From NCBI RefSeq assembly GCF_001541225.1, contig NZ_LMTS01000004.1, forward strand, positions 1-40,769: 40,769 nt of DNA, given 5' to 3'. This document shows, piece by piece, positions 8,948-16,742 of the stretch. Positions within the stretch are counted from its first letter, which is position 1; the number at the start of each line of letters is the position of its first letter. The translations under genes were made by a program, and so were the position numbers. The stretch comes from Variovorax sp. WDL1 (GTDB lineage Bacteria > Pseudomonadota > Gammaproteobacteria > Burkholderiales > Burkholderiaceae_C). The notes under the pieces were generated by a model that was not told the origin of the DNA, searched no databases, and saw nothing but the letters and a program-made list of their open reading frames with translations.

Positions 8948-9979
8948 TCACTCGACCCCCTGCGCCCAGCGCAGAAGCTTCGCGACCGGCGCGAACAATG
9001 ACCGCGGGATGGCCTGGTCCACCGGCACCTCGGCGTAGAGGCGCTCCGCCAGTTGCGGCTCGAATTCCATCGGGACCAGGCCCTCGCCCGCGTGGCGCCG
9101 GATCTGGGCGGCGACGTCGCCCTCGCCCCGGGCGATCACGCGCGGCAGGTCTTTCTCGCCGAGGTACTGCAGCGCCACCGCGGTGCGGGCCGAATGGATC
9201 ACGGCCGAGGCCATGCGCACCCGGTCGCCGAGGCTCGCATACACCGCCTCGAAATGGGCCGAGCGGCGGCGCGACTGGTTGAGCGGATCGCCCTCGACCT
9301 CCTTGTATTCCTGGCGCAGCTCCTCGACGGACATGCGCTGCTGCTTCATGAACTCGTAGTGCTCGTGCGCGTAGTCCACCATCGCCATCAGCGCGTAGAT
9401 CACCACCGCCCAGCCGAAGGCCACCAGCACCATGTGGGACGCGGCGCTCATGATGGTGCCGGGATAGGCATACCCCAGCTTCAGCGAGCTGTCGACGAAG
9501 CCGCGCACCACGACATACATCAGCGCCGCGAGCAGGATCGTCTTGACGCTCATCTTCAGCAGGTTGATGAGGTTGCGCGTCGAGAAGATGCGCTTGGCGC
9601 CCTCGGCCGGGTTCATGCGGTTGACGTCGGGCTTGATCCGCTCCCAGGCCGCCACGCCGCCGACCTGGAACAGCGAGCCCGCGATGCCGGCCACGGCCGC
9701 GATCGCCATGATCGGCAGCGTGCCCCATAGCAGCGCCTCGCCGGTGTGCAGCAGCAGCTCGGCGAAGCGGTCGTCGGGCCGCGTCAGCAGCGCGGCGCTG
9801 GTGGCATGCAGCCACAGCTCGCGCAGCAGGCTGTAGAGCGTCTCGCCGCCCAGCCAGACCGAGACCAGCACCACCGCGAAGACGGTGGTGGAGGCCACGT
9901 CCGAGCTGAACACCACCTCGCCGCGCTTGCGCGCATCGCGCAGGCGCTTCGGCGTGGGCTTCTGGTCCTTCTCGGCCAT
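8948..9979 (-). CDS. sctU: T3SS export apparatus switch protein SctU (non-canonical autocleavage site)
   Basis: This 343-residue inner-membrane protein of the FlhB/YscU family controls the substrate switch of the export gate. The N-terminus MAEKDQKPTPKRLRDARKRG is typical, followed by four membrane segments (about 31-50, 84-105, 143-160, 182-202) and the cytosolic domain from ~210. The autocleavage motif NPTH is replaced by HSAR at residues 262-265, in the context ASAVIHSARTAVALQYLG. The surrounding sequence aligns well, so this is substitution and not misalignment. Without the Asn, the usual Asn-cyclisation cleavage cannot occur by the known mechanism. It lies 9 bases downstream of sctT and 52 bases upstream of the giant gene. 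Confidence 0.95.
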   Translation of the reverse strand: MAEKDQKPTPKRLRDARKRGEVVFSSDVASTTVFAVVLVSVWLGGETLYSLLRELWLHATSAALLTRPDDRFAELLLHTGEALLWGTLPIMAIAAVAGIAGSLFQVGGVAAWERIKPDVNRMNPAEGAKRIFSTRNLINLLKMSVKTILLAALMYVVVRGFVDSSLKLGYAYPGTIMSAASHMVLVAFGWAVVIYALMAMVDYAHEHYEFMKQQRMSVEELRQEYKEVEGDPLNQSRRRSAHFEAVYASLGDRVRMASAVIHSARTAVALQYLGEKDLPRVIARGEGDVAAQIRRHAGEGLVPMEFEPQLAERLYAEVPVDQAIPRSLFAPVAKLLRWAQGVE

Positions 9980-9988
9980 GCTGCTGCG

Positions 9989-10771
9989 CTACAGGGTGGC
10001 CCGCAGGAAGTCGAGCACCCCGTTCTCCGGCCGCAGGAATTCCTGCAGCGACTCGTACACGAAGAAGACGAAGAGCAGCATCATCAGGTGCGCCAGCAGG
10101 CTCTTGAGCGGCTGCGAGAACACGAAGACGTTGAGCTGCGGCGCCACGCGGCTGATCAGGCCCATGCCCAGCTCGACCAGCAGCAGCACGAAGATCACCG
10201 GCGCGGCGAGCTTCACGATCCACAGGAACAGCGTGTCGCCCTGCCGGATCGCGAACTGCTCCAGCACCGCGCCCACGTTGGGGAAGAACGAGCCCACCGG
10301 CCACAGCCGGTACGAATCGACGACCACGCCCAGCATCGCCAGCAGCCCGCCGGCCGCGACGAAGAGCGTGATCACCAGCCAGCCGAGGAACTCGCCGGTG
10401 GGCCCGTTCTCGTGCCCGGCTACCGGGTCGAAGAAGGAGGCGTTGCCCGAGCCGGTCTGGAAGTCGATCAGGTCGCCCACGCTCTGGATCGCCCAGATGA
10501 AGATGCCGAAGCCCAGGCCCAGCAGCAGGCCGATCAGCGCCTCCTTGCCGGCGATCAGCACCCAGGTGCCGATGCCCACCTCGGGCATGGCGCCGGCGGC
10601 CGGCGACATGAAGATCGCGAGCATCAGCAAGAGGCCGTTGCGCACGATGCCGGTCATCATCCCGCCGGACAGGAAGGGCACGACCGCAAAGATCGCGAAC
10701 AGCCGCGGCAACGTCAGCACCACCGACGAGAAGAACCTCTCGATGTTGGCGAGCTCGAGCGCGCTTTCCAT
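9989..10771 (-). CDS. sctT: T3SS export apparatus protein SctT
   Basis: This 260-residue polytopic inner-membrane protein of the FliR/YscT family forms the export gate with SctR and SctS. About six hydrophobic segments are visible, starting after MESALELANIERFF, together with the family motif around residues 96-116 (SVGDLIDFQTGSGNASFFDP) and the C-terminal PLKSLLAHLM segment. The start at 10771 is chosen because the upstream open frame only overlaps sctO and sctN in another frame, and the family begins at this point. It sits 2 bases after the sctO stop and 9 bases before sctU, so translation is probably coupled. Confidence 0.95.
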   Translation of the reverse strand: MESALELANIERFFSSVVLTLPRLFAIFAVVPFLSGGMMTGIVRNGLLLMLAIFMSPAAGAMPEVGIGTWVLIAGKEALIGLLLGLGFGIFIWAIQSVGDLIDFQTGSGNASFFDPVAGHENGPTGEFLGWLVITLFVAAGGLLAMLGVVVDSYRLWPVGSFFPNVGAVLEQFAIRQGDTLFLWIVKLAAPVIFVLLLVELGMGLISRVAPQLNVFVFSQPLKSLLAHLMMLLFVFFVYESLQEFLRPENGVLDFLRATL

Positions 10772-10773
10772 GG

Positions 10774-11289
10774 CTACACGGTTCTCCGCGCGGCCCAGGC
10801 CTGCGAGGCCGCTTCCTCGGCAGCTTCGTCCTGGCGCGTCTCCTGCAAGGCCAGGCGCTCGGCGCGGGCGCGTTGCTGCATCTGCCGGGCCTTCTCCAGT
10901 TCGCCGCTGGCGTCGCGCAACGCCTGCCGGCTGCGGGCCAGCACCGCTTCGCGCTGCGCATGCAACTCGCCCGCCTGCACGGCCTGCTGTCGCGCCTGCG
11001 CGATCTGCGCATCGAGCGCGCCGCTCCAGGCGCCGGCGTGGCGCAGCTGCGCGACATTGCTTTGCCCGCCGGCCAGCGCGCCGACCGTGGCCTGCCAGTG
11101 CGCCGCCTTGCCCTGCACCTGCTGTTCGCACCAGGCCGCGGCCTGCAGAAGCTGTGCGTGGCTTTGCTCGGCCGCCTCGCGGTCGCGCGCGACCACGCCC
11201 AGGGCAGCGGTCTTCTGCCGCTCGCGCACGTCGATCAGCAGCTTCCAGTCGATGCTGTCGGCGTTGCTGCTGCTGCTGCTGCTGCTCAT
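10774..11289 (-). CDS. sctO: T3SS stalk protein SctO (YscO-like)
   Basis: This 171-residue, almost wholly helical protein has high Ala, Gln, Arg and Glu content and heptad-like coiled-coil character. That matches the SctO/FliJ family, which acts as central stalk linking the SctN ATPase to SctV. The assignment rests mainly on size, coiled-coil nature and position right after sctN, because the family has little sequence conservation. It begins with a run of seven serines encoded by AGC repeats. An AGGAGG ribosome-binding site lies in the last codons of sctN, and the start is 2 bases after the sctN stop, which fixes the ATG at 11289. Confidence 0.8.
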   Translation of the reverse strand: MSSSSSSSNADSIDWKLLIDVRERQKTAALGVVARDREAAEQSHAQLLQAAAWCEQQVQGKAAHWQATVGALAGGQSNVAQLRHAGAWSGALDAQIAQARQQAVQAGELHAQREAVLARSRQALRDASGELEKARQMQQRARAERLALQETRQDEAAEEAASQAWAARRTV

Positions 11290-11291
11290 GG

Positions 11292-12629
11292 TCAGGCCTC
11301 CTCCTGGAAGCGCTGCAATGCCGCCAGGCAGGCCTCGTAGTCCTGCTGCGCGTCGGGTGGCTGCGCAAGAAAATTCAGCATCGCCGGCCGGGCCCGGATG
11401 GCTGCGTCCGCCAGCGCATCGCTGCCCGCCTTGTACTCGCCGATCTGCACCAGCAGCTCCATTTCCTGGTACTTGGCCAGCAGGCCGCGGAAATGCGCCG
11501 CGGCCTCGCGGTGCGCGCGCGAAGTCACCAGCGGCATCACGCGGCTGATGCTGGCGAGCACGTCGATGGCCGGGTAGCGGTTGGCCGCGGCGAGCTTGCG
11601 CGAGAGCACGATGTGGCCGTCGAGAATGGAGCGAACGTCTTCGGCGATCGGGTCGTTCTCCTCGTCGCCCTCGGTCAGCACCGAGTAGACGGCGGTGATG
11701 GAGCCTGTGCGGCCCTGCCCTGCACGCTCCAGCAACTGCGGCAGCATCGAGAAGATCGAGGGCGGGTAGCTGCGCCGCGTCGGCGGCTCGCCGCTGGCCA
11801 GGCCGATCTCGCGCTGGGCGCGCGCAAAGCGCGTGAGCGAATCCACCAGCAGCAGCACCTTCTTGCCCTGGTCGCGGAAATGCTCGGCGATGGTGGTGGC
11901 CACGTAGGCCGACTTGATGCGCTCCATCGGCGGCCGGTCGGAGGTGGAGACCACCATCACCGTCTTCGCCAGGCCCTCGGGGCCCAGGCTGTGCGCGATG
12001 AACTCCTGCACCTCGCGCCCGCGCTCGCCGATCAGCGCGATCACGTTGACCTCGGCGCTGGAGCCGCGCGCCAGCATGCCGAGCAAGGTGCTCTTGCCCA
12101 CGCCGGGCGGCGAGAACACGCCGATGCGCTGGCCTTCGCCCAGCGTCAGCAGCGCATCGACGGCGCGGATGCCGGTGGGCAGCGGCGCCTCGATCATGCG
12201 GCGCGCCAGCGGGCTCACGGGCTCGCGGTGCACCGGCAGCTGCGCGCGCGTGGCAAGCGGGCCGCGCGCGTCGATGGGCTGGCCCAATGCGTCGAGCACC
12301 CGGCCCAGCAGCGCATCGCCCACCGGGCAGACATGGCCACGGCCGGTGGGCAGCACCTCGGTCAGCGCCGAGATGCCGGTGATGGGGCCGAGCGGCGTGA
12401 GGACGGCGGTGTTGCCGCGAAAGCCCACCACCTCGGCCAGCAGCGGCGGCTCGCCCGGCGTGACCAGTTCGCAAAGCTCGCCCACGTGCGCCTGGATGCC
12501 CGAGGCGTCGATCAGCATGCCTACCGCCTTGCTCACGCGGCCGCGCATCGACACCGGCGTGATGCGGCCGAAGGCCTGGTCGAGGTCGGCGACGATGTCG
12601 AGGGCGCTGGCAGACGGGGCTTGGCTCAT
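11292..12629 (-). CDS. sctN: T3SS ATPase SctN
   Basis: This 445-residue cytosolic hexameric ATPase unfolds substrates and strips chaperones at the base of the injectisome. It shows a P-loop SPPGVGKST (~173-181), [10 protein letters not shown] (~201-210), Walker [18 protein letters not shown] (~258-273), and the family block [20 protein letters not shown]. Length is normal for SctN/FliI. The start [11 protein letters not shown] at 12629 forms an ATGA overlap with the sctL stop, which is why it is preferred over the longer upstream frame that shadows sctL. It is followed by sctO, its stalk partner. Confidence 0.97.
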   Translation of the reverse strand: MSQAPSASALDIVADLDQAFGRITPVSMRGRVSKAVGMLIDASGIQAHVGELCELVTPGEPPLLAEVVGFRGNTAVLTPLGPITGISALTEVLPTGRGHVCPVGDALLGRVLDALGQPIDARGPLATRAQLPVHREPVSPLARRMIEAPLPTGIRAVDALLTLGEGQRIGVFSPPGVGKSTLLGMLARGSSAEVNVIALIGERGREVQEFIAHSLGPEGLAKTVMVVSTSDRPPMERIKSAYVATTIAEHFRDQGKKVLLLVDSLTRFARAQREIGLASGEPPTRRSYPPSIFSMLPQLLERAGQGRTGSITAVYSVLTEGDEENDPIAEDVRSILDGHIVLSRKLAAANRYPAIDVLASISRVMPLVTSRAHREAAAHFRGLLAKYQEMELLVQIGEYKAGSDALADAAIRARPAMLNFLAQPPDAQQDYEACLAALQRFQEEA

Positions 12630-13264
12630 GGCGCGCTTTCTTTGGCGGGCAGCAAGCCGCCGCGCTCCACCGCGCGACGGAAGGCCTCCAGCTGGGCCTC
12701 GACGCCGATCTCCAGCACGCCCGAGGCGGTCTGCACCACGCAGGCGCCGTGCTGCAACGAAGGGTCGGGCGCGAGGCTCAGGCTCATGGTCCATTGCGCC
12801 TCGTGGCGCAGCCGGGCCAGCACCTCGCGCAGGGTCGCCTCCTGGGCCGGCGCGACGCGCACGGTGACGAAAGGCTCGCTGCGGATCAGCGTGTCGACGC
12901 GCAGCAGCGCGGCCTCGAACAGTGCGGCCGGATCGGCGCCGGCGATGAACTGCCCCACCGCCTTGACCACGATCTGCGCCATCGACGTGCGCAGCGCCTG
13001 CATCTGGCGCTCCGCCGCCAGGGCTTCGGACACCAGCTGCGTCGCGTACTCGGCCTTGGCCTGCTGCAGGCCCTGTTCGTAGCCCTGGCGGCGGCTGGCC
13101 TGCGCCTCCTGCTGCGCCTGCTGCGAGATGCGCCGCGCCTCGCGCCGCGCGGTTTCGACCACGGCCGAGGCATCGAGCAGGGCCGCGTACTCGTGTTCCT
13201 TGAGCACCTTGCGCTCGCTCAGGAGCTGCAGGTTCTCGGTGGTGATCAGAAAAGCCAGTCCCAT
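12626..13264 (-). CDS. sctL: T3SS ATPase stator SctL
   Basis: This 212-residue peripheral cytosolic protein of the YscL/FliH family dimerises, binds SctN and links it to the SctQ sorting platform. The N-terminus [20 protein letters not shown] and the following coiled coil with [19 protein letters not shown] are characteristic. A conserved C-terminal domain starts near residue 100. It overlaps sctK by 19 bases and sctN by 4 bases. The order sctK-L-N matches the usual linkage of sorting-platform and ATPase genes. Confidence 0.93.
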   Translation of the reverse strand: MGLAFLITTENLQLLSERKVLKEHEYAALLDASAVVETARREARRISQQAQQEAQASRRQGYEQGLQQAKAEYATQLVSEALAAERQMQALRTSMAQIVVKAVGQFIAGADPAALFEAALLRVDTLIRSEPFVTVRVAPAQEATLREVLARLRHEAQWTMSLSLAPDPSLQHGACVVQTASGVLEIGVEAQLEAFRRAVERGGLLPAKESAP

Positions 13265-13941
13265 TGCGGCAGTCTTTCGGGAACGATGCAGGAGAGCATC
13301 AGCTCGTGGAGTTGGCGGGCCTGGCGCGGCTCCAATTGCGGCAGCGCGAGGGAAGAGACGCGCCGCGGCAGCTTGTGCTGCAGGCGGCGCAGCACCGCCT
13401 CGCCCTCGGGCGCGAAGGCGCCCAGCAGCAGGCGGTGGCCACGTTCCAGCACGATGCGGCCGGCGGCGATGGGGCGCTGCTCCAGCGCTGAATGGTTCAT
13501 GCGCAGCTCGCTGAGCCGAGGCACGCGGTCGAGCACGAAGTCAACCGCGTCGGCATCCAGGCGGCAGGCCTGGCGGCGCAGTTGCCGGCCCGCGCCGGCG
13601 CGCAGGCGGAACAGCGGCAGGTGGGCGCAGAAGCCGAGGTAGGCGGCGAGCCGGCGCAGCGCGCGCGCATCGAGCAGCGCCAGGCGCTTGAGGCGCGAAT
13701 CGAAGTTGTAGTCCGCCGAGGGCGGCGGCGCCTGGTCGCGCCGCAGCAGATCGGCCAGCACCGCACGGCCGCCCTCCCCCAGGCGCGCCGGCACGCGGTG
13801 CTGCGCCGGCCAGTGGGCCGGCAGCCAGCTGGGATGCAAGTCGTGCTCGGGATGCAGGTTGAAGCGCATCACCAGGCGCACCAGGTCCATCGGGCCGGGG
13901 GCGGCCTGGGGCGGGCTGGGTGCGGTGGCGGACGTGTGCAT
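13246..13941 (-). CDS. sctK: T3SS sorting platform protein SctK
   Basis: This 231-residue soluble protein fits the YscK/PscK family, which connects the inner-membrane ring (SctD) to SctQ. Supporting signs are its position between sctJ and sctL, and the pattern [17 protein letters not shown] near the N-terminus, typical of SctK proteins. Sequence conservation in this family is low, so the call leans on context and length. It starts 12 bases after the sctJ stop and overlaps the sctL start by 19 bases. Very high Leu/Arg/Ala content reflects the GC-rich genome. Confidence 0.85.
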   Translation of the reverse strand: MHTSATAPSPPQAAPGPMDLVRLVMRFNLHPEHDLHPSWLPAHWPAQHRVPARLGEGGRAVLADLLRRDQAPPPSADYNFDSRLKRLALLDARALRRLAAYLGFCAHLPLFRLRAGAGRQLRRQACRLDADAVDFVLDRVPRLSELRMNHSALEQRPIAAGRIVLERGHRLLLGAFAPEGEAVLRRLQHKLPRRVSSLALPQLEPRQARQLHELMLSCIVPERLPQWDWLF

Positions 13942-13953
13942 TCGACCGCCCGC

Positions 13954-14748
13954 TCAGCGCCTGAAGACCTGGCTGCGCGACCAGCTGCGCCAATCCAGAC
14001 CTTGGCGGCGCAGAAGGCCGGGAAGCACCATGAGGCACACGGCCGCCGCGAACAGCAGGCCCAGGAGCAGCATCGCGGTCTGCGTGGAGAACAGGCCGAG
14101 CACCTGCGGCTGCGTACCGGCGTTGGTCGCCGGCGTCGCCGCGGACCGGCGCGCCTCGAAGAGCGAGAGCGAGACCTGGTCGTGCGTCAGCCCTTCGATG
14201 CTGTGCGCCACCATGTCCTTCACCGCCGGCGCGAGCAGGCGCAGGTCCACATCGGGCCGGTGCTTGATGAAGACGGCGGCCGACGAGGGCCGGATCTTCT
14301 CGGACAACGGATCGTTGGCCGGGATGACCACGTGCACGCGCGCCGCCACCACGCCATCGACGTTGCGCAGGGTCTGCGACAGCTCCTGCGAGACGGCGTA
14401 GATGTAGCGCATGCGCTCCTCGGAAGGCGTGGACACCAGGCCCTGCTTCTGGAACACCTCGCCCATGGTGGTGTAGCGCTCGGCCGGCAGGCCCTGCGTG
14501 CGCAGCACGTCGAGCGCCTGGCCCAGGCGACTTTGCTCGACTTCGACCTGCCAGCTCGTGCCTTCGAGCTTGCTCTTGGCGGCGTCGATGCCCTCGCCCG
14601 ACAGGGCGGCCACGATCTCGTTGGCCTCCTGCTCGTTGAGGTTGGAGTACAGCGGGACCTTGCAGCCGGCGAGCGCCAAGAGCAGCAGCAAGGCGGCCAG
14701 CCAGCGGACGCGGGCGATGAAGGCGACGGGGTTCACCGGCCGCCTCAT
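13954..14748 (-). CDS. sctJ: T3SS inner-membrane ring lipoprotein SctJ
   Basis: This 264-residue YscJ/PrgK/FliF-family lipoprotein forms the inner ring. A signal peptide ends in a lipobox LALAGC with the lipidated Cys at residue 29. It is followed by the conserved KVPLYSNLNEQEANEIVAAL, the two periplasmic ring-building domains, and a C-terminal membrane segment (~222-243) with a short basic tail. The start overlaps the sctI stop (ATGA, 14745-14748), showing coupled translation. All family hallmarks are intact. Confidence 0.97.
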   Translation of the reverse strand: MRRPVNPVAFIARVRWLAALLLLLALAGCKVPLYSNLNEQEANEIVAALSGEGIDAAKSKLEGTSWQVEVEQSRLGQALDVLRTQGLPAERYTTMGEVFQKQGLVSTPSEERMRYIYAVSQELSQTLRNVDGVVAARVHVVIPANDPLSEKIRPSSAAVFIKHRPDVDLRLLAPAVKDMVAHSIEGLTHDQVSLSLFEARRSAATPATNAGTQPQVLGLFSTQTAMLLLGLLFAAAVCLMVLPGLLRRQGLDWRSWSRSQVFRR

Positions 14749-15170
14749 TGCTGGTTCTTCAGCAGCGTGCCGAACAGGCTGGTCGCGGCGCTGGCCAGCC
14801 CGGTGGAGATGTGCATCTTGGCGAACATCATGTGTGCCTCCATCGCGTGGTCGGTCATCACGAACATGGTCTTGATCGGGTCCGACAGGTCGATGGACTC
14901 GAGCATGCTGTGGCGCATCTCCTCGTAGGAGCGCACGTTGCCCGAGAACTGCGCGGCCAGCGACCTGGCTGCATCGCCGATGGCGCTGGGCCCGGCCAGG
15001 GCCGGTGGCGGGGCCTGCACGCCCTGCATCATGTTGGCGAACATGCGGGTGTCGCCCGGATCGAAGCGGGAGCCGCTCGTGTTTTGTTGCTGTTGCTGCT
15101 GCGCCGCGCCGGGCCCGGCGAGTTCGGGCGGCGGCGCGCTTGCGGCGGCCGACGCGATGGGATCGGTCAT
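14745..15170 (-). CDS. sctI: T3SS inner rod protein SctI
   Basis: This 141-residue protein has a low-complexity N-terminus (Ala/Pro-rich, with a six-Gln run at 24-29) and a conserved C-terminal helix ending SAATSLFGTLLKNQQ, which fits the YscI/HrpB-like inner rod or needle-adapter family. A clear GGAG ribosome-binding site precedes the ATG at 15170. It sits directly upstream of sctJ with an ATGA overlap, the usual sctI-sctJ pairing. The Gln run is encoded by CAG/CAA codons. Confidence 0.88.
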   Translation of the reverse strand: MTDPIASAAASAPPPELAGPGAAQQQQQQNTSGSRFDPGDTRMFANMMQGVQAPPPALAGPSAIGDAARSLAAQFSGNVRSYEEMRHSMLESIDLSDPIKTMFVMTDHAMEAHMMFAKMHISTGLASAATSLFGTLLKNQQ

Positions 15171-15237
15171 GGTTCAGCTCCTGGTGAAAAGGGAAACGCC
15201 TGCACGAGGCCTTGCGGCCGCGTGCAGGCCTGGACCA

Positions 15238-15444
15238 TCAGGACGACTTCGCCGACTGGCGGATGTCGTTGCCGGTGGACTTGGCCACTTCGCCGCCGGC
15301 GGCGCTGGCACCGTTCACCGTGTGGGCGGTGGAGGCCGCACCCTGGATGCTGGTCGATGCCGCCATGCTGGCGGACATGAGGCGCGCGTTGTCGGCCGCG
15401 GCCTGGTTCATTTGCTGGATCGAGTTGTCGACAGAGCCTGCCAT
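15238..15444 (-). CDS. Small Ser/Ala-rich protein, candidate needle or pilus subunit (SctF position)
   Basis: This 68-residue protein starts MAGSVDNSIQQMNQAAADNA and is rich in Ser, Ala, Asn and Thr. It has no signal peptide, no Cys and no Trp. An AGGAGA ribosome-binding site 6 bases before the ATG at 15444 decides this start over an upstream in-frame codon at 15516. It lies between sctD and sctI, where needle or pilin genes are often found, and no other needle candidate is present in the window. It does not show clear SctF sequence features. Size and composition fit the fast-evolving Hrp-type pilins, so the function is inferred. It has a 144-base leader and may have its own promoter. Confidence 0.5.
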   Translation of the reverse strand: MAGSVDNSIQQMNQAAADNARLMSASMAASTSIQGAASTAHTVNGASAAGGEVAKSTGNDIRQSAKSS

Positions 15445-15470
15445 TTCATTTCTCCTGGTTGATGGGGAAT

Positions 15471-15504
15471 CACTGGGGTTTGAAAGCCCCGTCCGGGTAG
15501 GACG
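15471..15504 (-). other. Small hairpins upstream of the needle/pilus candidate
   Basis: In the 144-base gap between sctD and the small gene, CGTCC (15490-15494) and GGACG (15500-15504) form a perfect 5-bp stem with a 5-base loop, next to a weaker GGGG/CCCC pairing at 15475-15490. This could be an attenuator or RNA-processing site that sets the small gene apart from the operon. There is no clear T tract. The call is tentative. Confidence 0.25.
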
Positions 15505-15588
15505 AAGCCATTCCACGCGGCGCGCAGGGTCGCTGTCGCCGCATGAAATCGGGGCGCGGGTATCGGGTGCGTGGGTGGGCGCATCTCG

Positions 15589-16737
15589 TCACCTCGCAGG
15601 TTTGCCGTTGTTGGGCACGCCGCCGCTCAGGACCAGCCCGTCGGCGTCGATGCGCTTGAGCTCGGCGCCGGAGCGCAGCACCGAGCCCTCGTAGTAGCGG
15701 TTGCCGTTGGACAGCTGGATGTGGCGCAGGCCATTGCCGTCCTCGGTGATGCTCACCATGCGCGCGGGCAGCACGCTCTGCCAGCCTTGCCACTGCGCGC
15801 GCAGGTCGGCGTCCTTGTTGTCGGGCTGCGGCTTCTCGCGGTATTGCACCTTGTCGGAGACCAGCACGGCCGGATGCAGGTCCTCGCCCAGGCGCCGGAT
15901 CTTCTGGCGCACCGCGGCATCCTCCACGGTGCCGCTCAGCACCAACCGGCCCTGGCCCGTGTAGGTGACGGCCACGCCGGGGTCGCCCACGTAGCGCCGC
16001 GCCTGCTCGACCATGTCCTCGGCCGAGTGCACGTTGACGGCGACCTTGCCGCCGAAGGGCGCCACCGCGCGCTGCAGCGTCTCGCGGCGCTGCTTCGATT
16101 CGACGTAGCCCTTGACGTTGAACTGCCCGCCCGGCGCGGCGACGACCTCGACCTCCGGGAAGGGCACGAGCGCCTTCTCCACTTCCGCCAGGTTCACGCG
16201 GCCTACCGCGTCCGCGGACGCGCCGCGCTCGCTGTCCACCCACAGGGCCGCGAGGCCGAGCACGGCCAGGAGCGCCACGATGCCGCCGGCCCAGTCGCCC
16301 ACACGCGGCCCGCGGCGCTGCGGCGCCAGCGCAGCCGCCTGCGCTGCGGCCGCCGCATCGGGCGCGGCGGCGAACATGCGGTCTTCCTGCACGGCGGCCG
16401 GGTAGCTGCGGTCGAGCTGGAAGTCGATCTGGCCCACGCTCACGATGTCGCCGGCCACCACGCTGCGGCGCGGCTGCTGCATCTCCTCGCCGTTGAGCCT
16501 GGCCGAGGCGGTGCCCAGGCGCTGCATCGACACCACCAGCTCGCCGACGGTGAAGACGAGGTGCCGCGGCAGGACGTCGCCGCCGGGCAGCATCACCTCG
16601 CACTCGCCGCCCGAGCCCAGCACGTTGATGCCGGGCTTCAGCGCAATGGTGCGCCCCTTGACCGCGCCGCTCAGGAAGCGAAGGCACCAGCCGGCATTGG
16701 GGGCCGGCGCGGGGTCGAAGGCGGGGTCTTCGCGCAT
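15589..16737 (-). CDS. sctD: T3SS inner-membrane ring protein SctD
   Basis: This 382-residue single-pass protein has a cytosolic N-terminal FHA-like domain (~15-110, with GINVLGSGGECEVMLPG and the ligand-loop PRHL), an Ala-rich linker, one membrane segment (~150-167) and periplasmic ring-building/BON-like modules to the C-terminus. This is the YscD/PrgH architecture that forms the outer of the two inner-membrane rings and binds SctK. The start at 16737, 5 bases after the sctC stop, has a GGAG-type site inside the end of sctC. The much longer upstream open frame is a shadow of sctC. Confidence 0.94.
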   Translation of the reverse strand: MREDPAFDPAPAPNAGWCLRFLSGAVKGRTIALKPGINVLGSGGECEVMLPGGDVLPRHLVFTVGELVVSMQRLGTASARLNGEEMQQPRRSVVAGDIVSVGQIDFQLDRSYPAAVQEDRMFAAAPDAAAAAQAAALAPQRRGPRVGDWAGGIVALLAVLGLAALWVDSERGASADAVGRVNLAEVEKALVPFPEVEVVAAPGGQFNVKGYVESKQRRETLQRAVAPFGGKVAVNVHSAEDMVEQARRYVGDPGVAVTYTGQGRLVLSGTVEDAAVRQKIRRLGEDLHPAVLVSDKVQYREKPQPDNKDADLRAQWQGWQSVLPARMVSITEDGNGLRHIQLSNGNRYYEGSVLRSGAELKRIDADGLVLSGGVPNNGKPAR

Positions 16738-16742
16738 CGGCT

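Noticed and set aside
12088..12115. SctN P-loop reading SPPGVGKST instead of AGSGVGKST
   Set aside because: SctN proteins vary in the first positions of this loop (for example AAPG types), so this is normal variation and not a defect.
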